Translations under genes and position numbers: made by a program
Assembly: GCF_019710475.1 (NCBI RefSeq)
Contig: NZ_JAJFAX010000007.1
Coordinates: 62,001 to 126,000 of the forward strand
Direction of reading: 5' to 3'
Length of the DNA stretch: 64,000 bases
Source of the DNA: Glycomyces sp. TRM65418
GTDB taxonomy: Bacteria; Actinomycetota; Actinomycetes; Mycobacteriales; Micromonosporaceae
Shown here: positions 63,596 to 64,000 of the stretch, piece by piece
How the letters are laid out: every line of letters begins with the position of its first letter
Numbering within the stretch: position 1 is the stretch's first letter
Notes under the pieces: generated by a model
Told to the model about the DNA's origin: nothing
Databases searched by the model: none
Seen by the model: the letters and a program-made list of their open reading frames with translations, nothing else

Positions 63596-63623
63596 GCGGG
63601 GCGGGTCCGAAGACCCGCCCCGC
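63596..63623 (-). terminator. Terminator of sepH
   Basis: A perfect 12-bp stem (63596-63607 / 63612-63623) with a CGAA tetraloop follows the stop at 63645 on the minus strand. Confidence 0.8.
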
Positions 63624-63644
63624 CGCTGCGGCCTTGCCGGCGCG

Positions 63645-64000
63645 CTAGTCCTTCCCCGCAGTGCCGAACAGGACGTCGTCCCAGCCCGGCAGCTGGTTGC
63701 GCGGCTTCGAGCCGGCCGCGGCGAGCGGCTGGCTGTTCATGTCGTCTTCGGCGGCCGAGCGCTTGCCCGGGCGCAGTACCGCGAGCGAGGGCACCTCCGG
63801 CGTCTCGCGCTGCTCCTGCGAGGACGTGCCCGGCAGGCCCAGCTGCGACGTCCGCTTCCCGCGGCCCTGCATGTCGTCGAGCGGACGCTCCAAGACCTCG
63901 CGCAGGCGGTCGCGCCGAAGCGGGTCCGGCCGAGACGAATCGTCCTCCCGGTCGCGCAGCCCGTGCATCGGGTCACGCGAGGGCCGCACCGGATCGCCCG
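63645..64000 (-). CDS. sepH: SepH (DUF3071) C-terminal fragment, cut by window edge
   Basis: The reading frame runs out of the window at 64000; the visible 118 codons are the disordered C-terminal tail ending in LPGWDDVLFGTAGKD, which matches the conserved C-terminal WDDIMFG block of SepH. SepH is an actinobacterial FtsZ-interacting cell-division protein; its N-terminal DUF3071/helix-turn-helix lies outside. The real start is not in this window, so the apparent GTG at 63989 is internal. Confidence 0.85.
   Translation of the reverse strand, partial: GDPVRPSRDPMHGLRDREDDSSRPDPLRRDRLREVLERPLDDMQGRGKRTSQLGLPGTSSQEQRETPEVPSLAVLRPGKRSAAEDDMNSQPLAAAGSKPRNQLPGWDDVLFGTAGKD

Overview
This 64 kb window comes from a high-GC filamentous-type actinobacterium. 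GC is about 70 % by eye, with strong G/C preference at third codon positions. Actinobacterial markers include a dnaK-grpE-dnaJ-hspR operon with HAIR operators, a SepH fragment, a DivIVA-like coiled-coil protein, a TadA-associated protein and a CsoR/CopZ pair. A Glycomycetaceae- or Streptomyces-like soil organism fits, but the genus is inferred and no rRNA is present. The window is ordinary chromosome. I found no IS element, prophage, CRISPR array, tRNA or rRNA.

Layout. 0.3-1.2 kb: copper sensing (csoR-copZ). 1.35-2.5 kb: a c-di-AMP riboswitch ahead of a secreted NlpC/P60 hydrolase. 2.6-8.4 kb: cytoplasmic GH20 hexosaminidase, DivIVA-like protein and two CNNM/CBS membrane proteins. 8.5-13.3 kb: heat-shock operon with two HAIR sites. 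15.0-24.3 kb: a cellulose/cellobiose island with secreted GH48 cellulase (CBM2), cebEFG-like importer, GH1 beta-glucosidase and LacI-type CebR; at least three CebR-like 14-mers overlie the divergent promoters. 24.3-28.5 kb: a four-gene metallophore import/export operon under a Fur/Zur-type box. 28.8-32.4 kb: a large secreted FG-GAP protein. 32.6-34.8 kb: a membrane Fe-S reductase.

34.9-47.3 kb is a signalling region. A minus-strand chain of overlapping genes runs STAS protein, PrsW-type protease, small membrane protein, TadA-associated protein and TadA. Next to it lie a poly-HAMP hybrid histidine kinase and response regulator (OsaA/OsaB-like), an LPxTG-type surface protein and an OsaC-like kinase/GAF/phosphatase. 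Together these resemble the Streptomyces osmotic-stress OsaABC system acting on a sigma-B-type factor.

47.3-64 kb: a stress-protein homologue; a second NlpC/P60 hydrolase; cysteine dioxygenase preceded by a 14-codon Cys-rich leader ORF; NAD(P)HX repair enzyme plus AcpS; a TetR/DUF418 divergent pair with a composite operator; an arginase-fold enzyme with a His-to-Cys change at a metal ligand; DacB; GlmS; a PQQ-like propeller membrane protein; ThpR; an MFS transporter; and the 3' end of sepH.

The most interesting items are the Cys-rich leader ahead of cysteine dioxygenase, the altered arginase metal site, the insertion in TadA, the poly-HAMP/OsaC cluster, and the CebR operators placed on the promoters. 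I did not find a wholly unprecedented multi-gene system.
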